NCBI RefSeq assembly: GCF_000306255.2
Contig: NZ_AKWY02000018.1
Span: 1-64,000 of the forward strand
DNA: 64,000 nucleotides
From: Leptospira noguchii serovar Panama str. CZ214
GTDB taxonomy: Bacteria > Spirochaetota > Leptospiria > Leptospirales > Leptospiraceae
Reading direction: 5' to 3'
The notes beneath the pieces were generated by a model. The model was not told the origin of the DNA, did no database searches, and saw only the letters and a program-made list of their open reading frames with translations. The translations under genes were made by a program, and so were the position numbers. The stretch's first letter is position 1. The number at the start of each line of letters is the position of its first letter. Shown piece after piece: positions 8,938 to 16,432 of this stretch.

Positions 8938-9231
8938 TCAGGCTCCTCTGATCAACTTCGCCAAAAACTTCAATTCCTCTGTCTTCTCTTCCGCTTCTCG
9001 TTTTTTCCTTCGATCCACAACCTCCATGATCTTCGCATATAGAATTGTAGGTGCGTCTTCGATCTCGCTTTGGCTAAACTGTGCTGCTCCCAAAATAAAC
9101 GGTTTCCAGATTTGTAATTCCCGATCGACTTCTTCGTCTATCCATTTTAACCATTCTTCGATCGAAGGGACCTCTTCAAAATTTGGGAACCGGTTATTCC
9201 AACTCCCACTTAAGAAATCGGTTAGCCATTC
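8938..9231 (-). CDS. Tail assembly chaperone frameshift extension (no start codon of its own)
   Basis: An open frame of 97 codons lies between the chaperone and the tape measure, in the +1 (equivalently -2) register relative to the chaperone at 9194-9592. It overlaps that gene by about 38 nt and reads WNNRFPNFEEVPSIEEWLKW, then an acidic and basic helix ending AKLIRGA. No ATG, GTG or TTG occurs in the overlap, so it can be made only by frameshifting. The layout (tube, chaperone, shifted extension, tape measure) is the conserved G/GT arrangement of long-tailed phages. The overlap contains CGA TTT CTT AAG; a tRNA-Phe slip from UUU to UUC would give the right frame. Confidence 0.7.
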   Translation of the reverse strand, partial: EWLTDFLSGSWNNRFPNFEEVPSIEEWLKWIDEEVDRELQIWKPFILGAAQFSQSEIEDAPTILYAKIMEVVDRRKKREAEEKTEELKFLAKLIRGA

Positions 9232-9592
9232 TTAGCCACACCTCCACATGATTCGGTTCGATGTTGTCTAACGTAGGTTCAAAATTGTGTGAGACTGGTT
9301 TTACACAAAACTTAAAGAACTTATCCAGAAGTTTGTCTTGATTCAAACCGTCCGTTAAGGATATCGATTCTTGTCTCCAACGAAGGGCTTTTCGATTTCC
9401 AGGATGCTGAAGTTTGTAACTATGTCCGTCAACGAATTGAATCGTTGCGACTTTCGCATCGTCGTCGATTTCAACAAGAATTGGGTCGTCAGACGGAATC
9501 GATTCTGTTTTGGATTCGGATTTTCGTTGAACCGTCTGACCTGTATATTCCGCTACGTTTCGTTTTGCTATGGGGTCTCGTTCGTTGTTCAT
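9194..9592 (-). CDS. Tail assembly chaperone (gp41/G-like)
   Basis: 132 residues. It is acidic, with no membrane segment, and contains a beta-hairpin-like VEIDDDAKVATIQFVDGHSY region and helices in the C-terminal half (LNQDKLLDKFFKFCVKPVS). Size and location between tube and tape measure are those of the G-type chaperone. The last 12 codons overlap a +1 open frame without a start codon, so the longer G-T-type product of about 220 residues is probably also made. The start overlaps the tube gene stop by 4 bases. Confidence 0.72.
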   Translation of the reverse strand: MNNERDPIAKRNVAEYTGQTVQRKSESKTESIPSDDPILVEIDDDAKVATIQFVDGHSYKLQHPGNRKALRWRQESISLTDGLNQDKLLDKFFKFCVKPVSHNFEPTLDNIEPNHVEVWLRMANRFLKWELE

Positions 9593-10032
9593 GCTGTTAA
9601 AACTCCTTTATAATCCGGAAGAAGAAAAACCCAAGTCCGATCCTTATACTCCTTTCCGCGTTCGATTGTAGGTCTTTCCCAAACTCTCCCTTGTGCGGAG
9701 AAGCCGAGCATACCGCCATCGGATCGGTCTTTCATCGTAAACACACATGGAAGTCTTCCTTCTCCCATTGCGAAAAAGAACTCATTCTCAGGTGAATCTC
9801 CCATGAGGACGATCGTGAGTTTGGCCCGTCCGTCATACACCTCTGAGATATTCCAATCGCCCTTGATGCCAACTTGAGATAGGATGTATTCTTTGGTTAC
9901 GGGTTCGATTTTAAAGAAGCCATCCGCTTGGCTCATTCCGGAAACTTCACGTCCGTTACAGTTTACGTTTAGTTTCTTTGGGTCCCAAATTCCATTCATT
10001 CGATTGCTCCTTTTAGGTAAGTTCACCGTCAA
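9589..10032 (-). CDS. Phage tail tube protein (DUF3277-like)
   Basis: 147 residues, typical of contractile tail tubes. The pattern WDPKKLNVNCNGREVSGMSQ, then ADGFFKIEPV and later SPENEFFFAMGEGRLPCVFT matches the tube family: a core beta sandwich with a G-x-x-x-x-P-x-x-F-x-M-K-D element. It overlaps the end of the sheath gene by 20 bases. It polymerises into the inner tube inside the sheath. Confidence 0.75.
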   Translation of the reverse strand: MTVNLPKRSNRMNGIWDPKKLNVNCNGREVSGMSQADGFFKIEPVTKEYILSQVGIKGDWNISEVYDGRAKLTIVLMGDSPENEFFFAMGEGRLPCVFTMKDRSDGGMLGFSAQGRVWERPTIERGKEYKDRTWVFLLPDYKGVLTA

Positions 10033-11392
10033 TATCGACTTCGTTAATTGCTCCTCTCAAACGACACGAAAAAGTGACGTTAGGCAAAATACGATTGTTC
10101 CGATCGTTCGTCGGAATCTCATCGATCGTTTCGGGTAAGTTGATTTTGTATTGATAGTCTCCTAAATCGGAGCGCGCTTTGTCCGCATCCGTTTCGACAG
10201 GCGCGATGATTCCTTGAACACCGGCTTGAACGAAAACCTCTCGCATCCGTGCTTCAATCATTTGAATTCCTTGAATCGTGTAAGGAACTACGTCGGAGTT
10301 TAGGAAGAGACTTGTGATGTTCTCTCGGAGTCGTGCTTTCAACCAAACTCGATTTTCTACCACATCTGCATAAACCTGAGCGGTCGAAATTCCTGGATAG
10401 GGAACTTGCCTTCCTCCGAAATCAACGATCAGATTTCCCTTGTCGGAAAGGATAGAACTCGCTTGAGAGTTCGTGTATCCGGAATTCTCCACGCCATCCA
10501 ACGGCAAATATGCGTAGTTATACGATCCAACCCTTCGAGGAGCTGTATTTCCAACCCATGCGGCCTCCGGGAAAGAATCAGGATTCTTGTGAATCATCAA
10601 ATATTCCCAAATCGAATTTCTTCCCACGAGTGCGGTCAAATCATCTGTGCAAGCAAAGAACATTTTCTCGATGGAGGCGAGATAGTCCCCTAACGTGTAT
10701 ATTTCATTTTTGTTATGCGTAGTCGCAATGGTTTTAAACCAAGCGTCTTGTCCTGAGTTTCTGAGAGCTGCGATCTCAGTCGCCGCATTCGCCCATGTAG
10801 TCAAAAGTAAAACAGCGACTGTCTTTGGCCTTGGCGTTTGTCGAAAGACCTGCGTCGCTTGGATGTATTCCTTATCCGTAGAAAGAAAGCCGAGTCCCAA
10901 AAGATCATCCGCGGAAGTGATTTCCATGTATCTTTCATAATAGAGAGGTGCTTGAGCAAACGCTGAAACAACACCGCTTCCGGTATTGGCAACTTCTACA
11001 ACGTCTACGATCTTTGTCGCACCTGCCACGTTGGAGACTGCTTCCGCCGCGAGTTTGATTTGATGGGCGGTAGAGGTTGCGATTCCGCTTCCGTTCGTTG
11101 CGACGTTGACCGTAATTGTATACGGATCGTTTTCCGTTCCGGTTCCGGAGCGAACTACGCTGAGAGCCGTATTGTTTCCGTTGATGACGTATTTTACTTG
11201 GATAAAAACAACGCCCGACGTTGCGGATTTCCAAACGAGCCCACTCGTAGCGGTTCCGATTTGAAGAAAATAGATAGGTGCTTTGATCCCCAAAATCATC
11301 GGTAGTCCGAATCCCATTTGAGAAACGGGGGTGTTTCTAAGAAAAATATTGATTGAAATCGGATCGATTTTGGAAATGGTCTGTGCGCTCAT
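10013..11392 (-). CDS. Contractile tail sheath protein (DUF3383)
   Basis: 459 residues. The N-terminus KIDPISINIFLRNTPVSQMG followed by FGLPMILG is diagnostic of DUF3383 sheath proteins (V-x-I-x-L-x-T-x-x-x-S-x-x-G-F-G). The C-terminal sheath core contains ENRVWLKARLRENITSLFLN and the segment GIQMIEARMREVFVQAGVQG. Located before the tube gene as expected. This is the strongest single sign of a contractile (Mu-like) tail. Confidence 0.88.
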   Translation of the reverse strand: MSAQTISKIDPISINIFLRNTPVSQMGFGLPMILGIKAPIYFLQIGTATSGLVWKSATSGVVFIQVKYVINGNNTALSVVRSGTGTENDPYTITVNVATNGSGIATSTAHQIKLAAEAVSNVAGATKIVDVVEVANTGSGVVSAFAQAPLYYERYMEITSADDLLGLGFLSTDKEYIQATQVFRQTPRPKTVAVLLLTTWANAATEIAALRNSGQDAWFKTIATTHNKNEIYTLGDYLASIEKMFFACTDDLTALVGRNSIWEYLMIHKNPDSFPEAAWVGNTAPRRVGSYNYAYLPLDGVENSGYTNSQASSILSDKGNLIVDFGGRQVPYPGISTAQVYADVVENRVWLKARLRENITSLFLNSDVVPYTIQGIQMIEARMREVFVQAGVQGIIAPVETDADKARSDLGDYQYKINLPETIDEIPTNDRNNRILPNVTFSCRLRGAINEVDIDGELT

Positions 11393-11913
11393 GCTTCCTC
11401 CTGAAATTCAACCGAAGGCGCGCTTGCGGTTGTTTTGCCCTGTGTTTCGTTGAACTTCCTGGATCTGAACATAACGTCAAATCCCGCCTTGTATTCGTAT
11501 TGCGTTGATTCCAAAACGGTGGTTCTGTCTTGGACATCTCCGGTTATGAGTTGCGGAGTAATTCCAAACTTTTCGCATTCTGTCATCCCTTGAATCGAAT
11601 CAAACCAATCAACAGCCATCTGGCACAAATCCCAACATGTAGAAATCGATGAGTTGTGCAGGAATGCGAGACTGATCGATGCCGTTTGATTTTTCCGAAA
11701 GGCCTGTTTGAAGTCTTCCGCGCTCGTTGCTTCTATCCAGGAAGACGCGGACTTTGTCGGATCTTGATTTAAAACAAGAATCTTATATGAGCCGAAAGGA
11801 TACTCAGGCGTATCGACATTCTGATCACCTAACTCAATTTTGATTCCGGGATAGGATACTTCCAAGACTGCCTGAAGTTTATCCATCACGGATCGTATAT
11901 ATTCGTATTTCAT
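11389..11913 (-). CDS. Neck/tail terminator-like protein (LIC_12616-type family)
   Basis: 174 residues. The segment AFRKNQTASISLAFLHNSSI followed by STCWDLCQMAVDWFDSIQGM resembles the phage neck-terminator (gp12-like) family also known from Leptospira prophages. These proteins cap the top of the tail or neck. Start and stop overlap both neighbours by 4 bases, so it is translationally coupled within the neck block. Family name from memory; the functional call is inference from position between connector and sheath. Confidence 0.65.
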   Translation of the reverse strand: MKYEYIRSVMDKLQAVLEVSYPGIKIELGDQNVDTPEYPFGSYKILVLNQDPTKSASSWIEATSAEDFKQAFRKNQTASISLAFLHNSSISTCWDLCQMAVDWFDSIQGMTECEKFGITPQLITGDVQDRTTVLESTQYEYKAGFDVMFRSRKFNETQGKTTASAPSVEFQEEA

Positions 11914-12263
11914 AATTTACGAATCTCCTTTTTGCAGACGTAACGAATGTATCCAGCTTCAAACGTCATATCCTTAATCATCGTGACGAGGTATTTTACT
12001 CCGTTGAACTCGAACTTATCCTCGTAATCAATTGGAAGAGCGTTCCCAAGCTGATAGAAGTTTCTATCTTCCGATGTATATGATCCTTCCGACATCGCAA
12101 TCAGTAGTCTTGTGCTCACAGTGGTCACTGGTAAATCCAAAGGAACTCCGCTTTCGTATGTAGTGATGACTTCTCCCTTTGCGTTCTTCGTTTTCATCTT
12201 CTTGTAATACACAACCGGCCGTATGAACGGTTTAAGAGATTCGGAAACACCCGTAAGACTCAT
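11910..12263 (-). CDS. Head completion / neck hypothetical protein
   Basis: 117 residues; not recognised as a named family. Beta-rich, with DYEDKFEFNGVKYLVTMIKD followed by a basic end KKEIRKL. It lies in the slot of head-closure (Hc1-type) proteins between the gp10-like protein (12260-12898) and the neck terminator, overlapping both by 4 bases. The role as stopper or adaptor is inferred from order alone. Confidence 0.6.
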   Translation of the reverse strand: MSLTGVSESLKPFIRPVVYYKKMKTKNAKGEVITTYESGVPLDLPVTTVSTRLLIAMSEGSYTSEDRNFYQLGNALPIDYEDKFEFNGVKYLVTMIKDMTFEAGYIRYVCKKEIRKL

Positions 12264-12898
12264 GTAGCCACCTTCCCATCTATTGCGTAGTTGATCGCAT
12301 TAAATAATCTTAATTGATCTCGCAAAGGTTTTGCGTTTCCTTTTAAATTTGTAGTCAATCCAGAAAGGTCTTTGAACGGAGGATCATTATTTACAATTCG
12401 GTTTTTGATTTCGGAAACGGCTCTAAGCCCGACTCGATGCAAAACCTGTATTGCCTCAATTTCCGCATTTAAGAAATCTTGAATTCCTTTTTCAAATTCT
12501 GCCATCACAGCGTCTTGGAAGGATTGCAAATCAAAGGTTCCGCGTAGCCAGGATCTTTCCGGGATAACGACCTTTTTAGTAAGAATGAAGAGAGGGACCA
12601 AATGACCACCTTCCGACTTTGCGAGCATTGCCGATGATTTTCCTTTTTTCGGAGGAATGAATTTAAGACCTGAGATACTCCGAGGACTCTTTCCGCGAAG
12701 TTCCGGAAGTAAAGGAATCGTCAGCCATTTTGAATTCTTTGGCCTGATCACTGCGCCAAATTCATTGGCCCCGGCACTCTTCAATAAATCACTATCAACG
12801 GAACCTACAAGGCCGACTGTGATCGTTGCCGATTCTATATATTCCAAATCCTTAATGAGTTGATCCAGATTCGTATTATCTTCAATTATCGCTGGCAT
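12260..12898 (-). CDS. HK97 gp10-like neck/virion morphogenesis protein
   Basis: 212 residues. The segments ATITVGLVGSVDSDLLKSAG, ANEFGAVIRPKN, VIPERSWLRGTFD and the C-terminal helix EIEAIQVLHRVGLRAVSEIK with NRIVNNDPPFKDLS are features of the gp10 / virion-morphogenesis family (residues E-F-G after a beta strand, P-x-R-x-F/W-L-R, then I-x-x-x-I-x-x-x-x-P-P). These proteins join head completion to the tail. It is coupled to its neighbours by short overlaps. Confidence 0.68.
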   Translation of the reverse strand: MPAIIEDNTNLDQLIKDLEYIESATITVGLVGSVDSDLLKSAGANEFGAVIRPKNSKWLTIPLLPELRGKSPRSISGLKFIPPKKGKSSAMLAKSEGGHLVPLFILTKKVVIPERSWLRGTFDLQSFQDAVMAEFEKGIQDFLNAEIEAIQVLHRVGLRAVSEIKNRIVNNDPPFKDLSGLTTNLKGNAKPLRDQLRLFNAINYAIDGKVAT

Positions 12899-13242
12899 TA
12901 TCCGATTCGTCCCCTGAATCCAAGGATTTCAGTTCGTTTTTGGTTATATAGATCCAGCCAAGATACTTGCATACCCGGTGAAATATTCGTATCGTAGTTA
13001 CGAGAAATTCCGTCCGCCGATTCTGCCATCACTTCGTTCTTCATACGATTTGCATTGAAGAGCAAGTAAGCCGCTCGGGCACGTTGAAGCTCATTGAATC
13101 GCGGGTGAGATTCAGAAAGCGTAGTGTTACCAATGACGCTTGCGACAGCATCATCAAGAAACAACTGGAGTTCTGAATCTGTTAAGTCCGCGATTGGATC
13201 TCCGACATACGCTCTAAGCTGTGCTATACTTGCTCTTGGCAT
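12898..13242 (-). CDS. Head-tail connector (DUF4054-like)
   Basis: 114 residues. An all-helical small protein: residues DLTDSELQLFLDDAVASVIG, then ELQRARAAYLLFNANRMKNE and a C-terminal SPGMQVSWLDLYNQKRTEIL. This matches connector proteins of the gp6/DUF4054 type that dock to the portal ring. It follows the major capsid gene by 12 bases and touches the gp10-like gene. Confidence 0.65.
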   Translation of the reverse strand: MPRASIAQLRAYVGDPIADLTDSELQLFLDDAVASVIGNTTLSESHPRFNELQRARAAYLLFNANRMKNEVMAESADGISRNYDTNISPGMQVSWLDLYNQKRTEILGFRGRIG

Positions 13243-13254
13243 GGTTGACGATCC

Positions 13255-14241
13255 TTATACGGTTTTAACCGTATGAGTTCCATAGCGCATCACGATACCT
13301 TTGGATTGGTAAACGTGAATTCCGCCGATCTTTTCATAGGCCCTTACTTTCATTTGTCCGGCGTAAGAACTGAACGGTTCTTCTGCCACTTCCAAGTCTC
13401 TTGCGATGATGATTTCCGCAACATCGGAAGCATCGTCGAAAACGCAAAATCCACCGACGGAGTCGTTCCCGATTTTTTTGTTCAGGATGTTGTAGGACAA
13501 ATCCTTCGTTCGAATAAAACCACGCGGAAAAAAGAGTTCTTTATTCTGAAGAAGCCACTGCAGCGTTGTTACGTTTGAGCTACTAGAAACCGGCATGAGT
13601 AGACGAAGATAATCTTCATCATCGATCAGGATTCCTGCTGCTGAGAATTTACCACTTCCTTCCAACTCCGCCTTAGCATCAACGATGTCTGCAAGGATCT
13701 GCTCTGGAGTCTTATATTTCCAGATGCGTTTAGAAACTCCAGTCTTGCCATTTTCTACTTCAGAAATCTGATCTTCCTGAATTCCAGGCCAGTTAAAAAG
13801 ACCGCTTTTAATTTTCTTACCAGCCAGACTCCAGCCGTGAAAAATAACCCGATTTTCCTTCTCGGCAATATAACGTCTCGTTCCGTTGAGTCGTTTTTCG
13901 GACACTGGGTATTCGCTACCTTTGCCGGATTGCCTACGCGCTTCCGCCGCGTCTAAATCATCCTGTGTGATCCGAAAGCCGGCCTCGATAACCAACAACT
14001 TGTCAGTTTCCTTTGTGGCTTTTTCTCCAACTAAGGGCAAACCGTCTGAATCCGAACCGGATTCCCTGATCCTTGCTGAACCGGTATCCTCTACACCTTC
14101 AGCCGAATAGGCATGTGAGTAGGTTGGCGTATCTGAATTCACGTTGAAAACATTTCTTGCTACAAGTTCGTTTTTTCTTGGAGTCAAGAGTTCTGTCTTA
14201 ATGTGTTCTGAGTCTTCTTTTCTAAATATTGCTTCAGGCAT
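13255..14241 (-). CDS. Major capsid protein (HK97 fold)
   Basis: 328 residues. The sequence has the encapsulin/DUF2184-like layout: an N-terminal arm, GFRITQDDLDAAEARRQSGK around residue 95, a central domain GILIDDEDYLRLLMPVSSSS, and a C-terminal V-x-x-Y-E-K-I-G-G-I-H-V-Y-Q. It lies between the decoration and connector genes, the normal place for the major capsid. No separate propeptide cleavage site is evident. The family link is by pattern; the capsid role is well supported by synteny. Confidence 0.78.
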   Translation of the reverse strand: MPEAIFRKEDSEHIKTELLTPRKNELVARNVFNVNSDTPTYSHAYSAEGVEDTGSARIRESGSDSDGLPLVGEKATKETDKLLVIEAGFRITQDDLDAAEARRQSGKGSEYPVSEKRLNGTRRYIAEKENRVIFHGWSLAGKKIKSGLFNWPGIQEDQISEVENGKTGVSKRIWKYKTPEQILADIVDAKAELEGSGKFSAAGILIDDEDYLRLLMPVSSSSNVTTLQWLLQNKELFFPRGFIRTKDLSYNILNKKIGNDSVGGFCVFDDASDVAEIIIARDLEVAEEPFSSYAGQMKVRAYEKIGGIHVYQSKGIVMRYGTHTVKTV

Positions 14242-14252
14242 CGATAATCTCC

Positions 14253-14900
14253 TTAGTTATCCAATGTGATTGTGAAACCTGACACGAGGTTCAGTTCCGC
14301 TATTCCGACATTTTGGTTTGATGCAAACTTAACCCCTGTGATAACGGCAGTCTTTCCAGGGATAGCGGTTCTACGAAACGACCCGACGACATTTGTGCCT
14401 TCTTGAACAACTCGAATACGAACCGTATCGAATTCCGTAGTTGCTTCCTCGCAAGGAACCCAAACGTATCCTTTATCAAAGAAGGTGCAAAGTTCACCGT
14501 CGTCGTAAGAAAGATTTTTCAGGTCTCCTGCGGCATTAGAATAGGATGTCACCCCATCAAATCGCAAATTGGAAGAGACTTGAACCGCGTCAGCACCTAT
14601 AACAGAAATACCTTCTCCGCCAGAGACGAGCATCACTGCGGAACCAAAAGGTAATTTGCCGATTGAAACAACGCTTCCTCGCTTACGCTCGTCTTTCGAA
14701 TCTCTGGAGGAGGTTCCCAATAGTCCGGGTTGTTCGTTATACAATCCGCCTTCAGGAACCGGAGCTCCAATGAGAGCGAATAATGCACCGATTGGGAAAA
14801 ATACTTGTAGGAATTCGGACGGAATTACTTCGAAATATGAAATCCCGAAAATCACAATGTAAAACAAGGTTAGAAAACTTAACAAAATTTTCAGATTCAT
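14253..14900 (-). CDS. Capsid decoration / structural cement-like protein with hydrophobic N-terminus
   Basis: 215 residues. From about residue 75 it reads GSVVSIGKLPFGSAVMLVSG, then a beta-rich stretch, like phage cement proteins (gp24 type). The first 45 residues are strongly hydrophobic (KILLSFLTLFYIVIFGISYF and VFFPIGALFALIG), resembling two membrane segments. That is unexpected for a capsid part. No internal ATG gives a clean cement domain start, so the extension is probably real. It lies between protease/scaffold and capsid genes as decoration genes do. Confidence 0.6.
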   Translation of the reverse strand: MNLKILLSFLTLFYIVIFGISYFEVIPSEFLQVFFPIGALFALIGAPVPEGGLYNEQPGLLGTSSRDSKDERKRGSVVSIGKLPFGSAVMLVSGGEGISVIGADAVQVSSNLRFDGVTSYSNAAGDLKNLSYDDGELCTFFDKGYVWVPCEEATTEFDTVRIRVVQEGTNVVGSFRRTAIPGKTAVITGVKFASNQNVGIAELNLVSGFTITLDN

Positions 14901-14901
14901 G

Positions 14902-16107
14902 TTACTTATCTCCTCTTTTGTTCATTTTCAGCCGTGCTTCCTGAATTTTCTTCAAATCATCAGCATCTTGCCTTGGAGTTGGTTTTTGTTGTTCCTGGTT
15001 ATTCGAACCGCCTCGAACAGACGCTTTTTCGCGAGCAAGCTCTACGGCAGATTCATAGCGAATGTCCAATTCCTGATCGTCGATTGAATCAAGCTTTGCA
15101 GAAGGTAACGTTTCTTTGATGACCAGCGTCTTTAGATCTCTTGCAGAAACCCCGTCCGTCGTCGCGTCCGGCTTGATCGACTTAACAGTCTCGATCAACT
15201 TTATCCGGCTCTGAGCAATCGAGTCCTGAGTTGCTGGTGCCATTGCGGAAGCCAGAAGTTTTTTCATTTCCGCAAGGGCATCGGTTAAAGTTGCAACTTG
15301 TGCTGTTAGAGATTTGATAAGATCATCTTTTGTCTTATTTTGCTCTTGTTCCTGTGAAGGCGATTGCTTACCTTTATCGATAGGTTCCGGTGCGGGTTCA
15401 GTTGTTGCCGTAGAAGGCTCGGAATCATTTCGAGCGACTCCTAAGTTCTTTAGAAAATTACGAAATTCTTTTATCAGGTCTCGTTTTTCAGACATATTTT
15501 CTCCTGTTTGATTTTCATCCGTCGCAATGACGGCAAAGTTTATATCTTCCGGAAAATCGGCATGGTCGAGGTAGACGCGAACGGAATCACCCGCGCGGCC
15601 TTTGTCAACATGAGCGGCGTGGTTAAAACGAATATCTCTCTGAACTACATCGTATTGTTGTCCCCTGAAGGTGCCTGGCGTCCAATCGAGTTTCGAACGA
15701 AAGCCCGACGATATTTGCACCTTATCACGTCGTTTTAACGAATCTTTTAATTTTGCGTCCCAGATAGTTTCATTGACCCAAATTCCGTCGCCCTTCACTT
15801 TTACAGAGTCACCAAGAGAGCCTTTCGCATATAACGAATAGTTCGTATCGTTGATCAGCCCGTCGTTGTCTGAAATAGGAGGATGATTTTTAGTAATGGG
15901 TCTCCCCGGTATAGACGCGAGAGTTTCCGGAGAGAAAAGTTCTTCCGGTAATTTTGCCTCTCGAACAATTCTTCCATCAGAGTGAGTATAAGGGAATACA
16001 CCGACACGAGCGAGGACGAGAGGGCACCGAAGAACGGCTTCATCCTCTATAAGTCCTTCCAGCTCGACAGTTGCAGAATCGTAACGAATTCCGTTTTCCG
16101 GTTTCAC
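14902..16107 (-). CDS. DUF2213 prohead protease fused to scaffold
   Basis: 401 residues, GTG start. The first 170 residues (RCPLVLARVGVFPYTHSDGR, then RPITKNHPPISDN and HVDKGRAGDSVRVYLDHADF) are a DUF2213 domain, a family of phage prohead proteases. The rest is low-complexity and helical (PSTATTEPAPEPIDKGKQSP, then KSLTAQVATLTDALAEMKKL), typical of an attached scaffold. Fusion of protease and scaffold is common in Mu-like phages. No Shine-Dalgarno sequence is obvious for the GTG; the next genes follow with only a 2-nt gap. Confidence 0.8.
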   Translation of the reverse strand: MKPENGIRYDSATVELEGLIEDEAVLRCPLVLARVGVFPYTHSDGRIVREAKLPEELFSPETLASIPGRPITKNHPPISDNDGLINDTNYSLYAKGSLGDSVKVKGDGIWVNETIWDAKLKDSLKRRDKVQISSGFRSKLDWTPGTFRGQQYDVVQRDIRFNHAAHVDKGRAGDSVRVYLDHADFPEDINFAVIATDENQTGENMSEKRDLIKEFRNFLKNLGVARNDSEPSTATTEPAPEPIDKGKQSPSQEQEQNKTKDDLIKSLTAQVATLTDALAEMKKLLASAMAPATQDSIAQSRIKLIETVKSIKPDATTDGVSARDLKTLVIKETLPSAKLDSIDDQELDIRYESAVELAREKASVRGGSNNQEQQKPTPRQDADDLKKIQEARLKMNKRGDK

Positions 16108-16219
16108 GCATTGAATAATAACGTAAACCTACCAGAGAAACAAGGTCGCAAGGTCACACAAGAGACCGCAATTTCCGACGTTTTTAGTGGAGGTGAGGAA
16201 GATTTTTTAGAGATGGAAA

Positions 16220-16432
16220 CTACTTACGAGAATCGAGATCCGATTCCATCTGAGATACCATTGAGAGATTGAAATCAAAAATGTTTTGGGCTTCGTCTTC
16301 GGAAACGTTTTTAACTTTCATAATTGCTGCGACCACTTCGTTTCTTTGTGCACTGGGGTCGCCCAGTTTTCCATAAAGTTCAGCGACCTTATCCGGTGTT
16401 AAAGTTGGAAGTATATCTGAAACTCGTTTCAT
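16220..16432 (-). CDS. Small helical protein between gpF-like and protease genes
   Basis: 70 residues, not recognised. Helical and acidic (DILPTLTPDKVAELYGKLGD, then NVSEDEAQNIFDFNLSMVSQ). Its ATG overlaps the gpF-like stop by 3 bases, so it is coupled to it. About 112 bases without a gene separate it from the protease start. The role is unknown; a small capsid-assembly helper is possible. Confidence 0.6.
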   Translation of the reverse strand: MKRVSDILPTLTPDKVAELYGKLGDPSAQRNEVVAAIMKVKNVSEDEAQNIFDFNLSMVSQMESDLDSRK

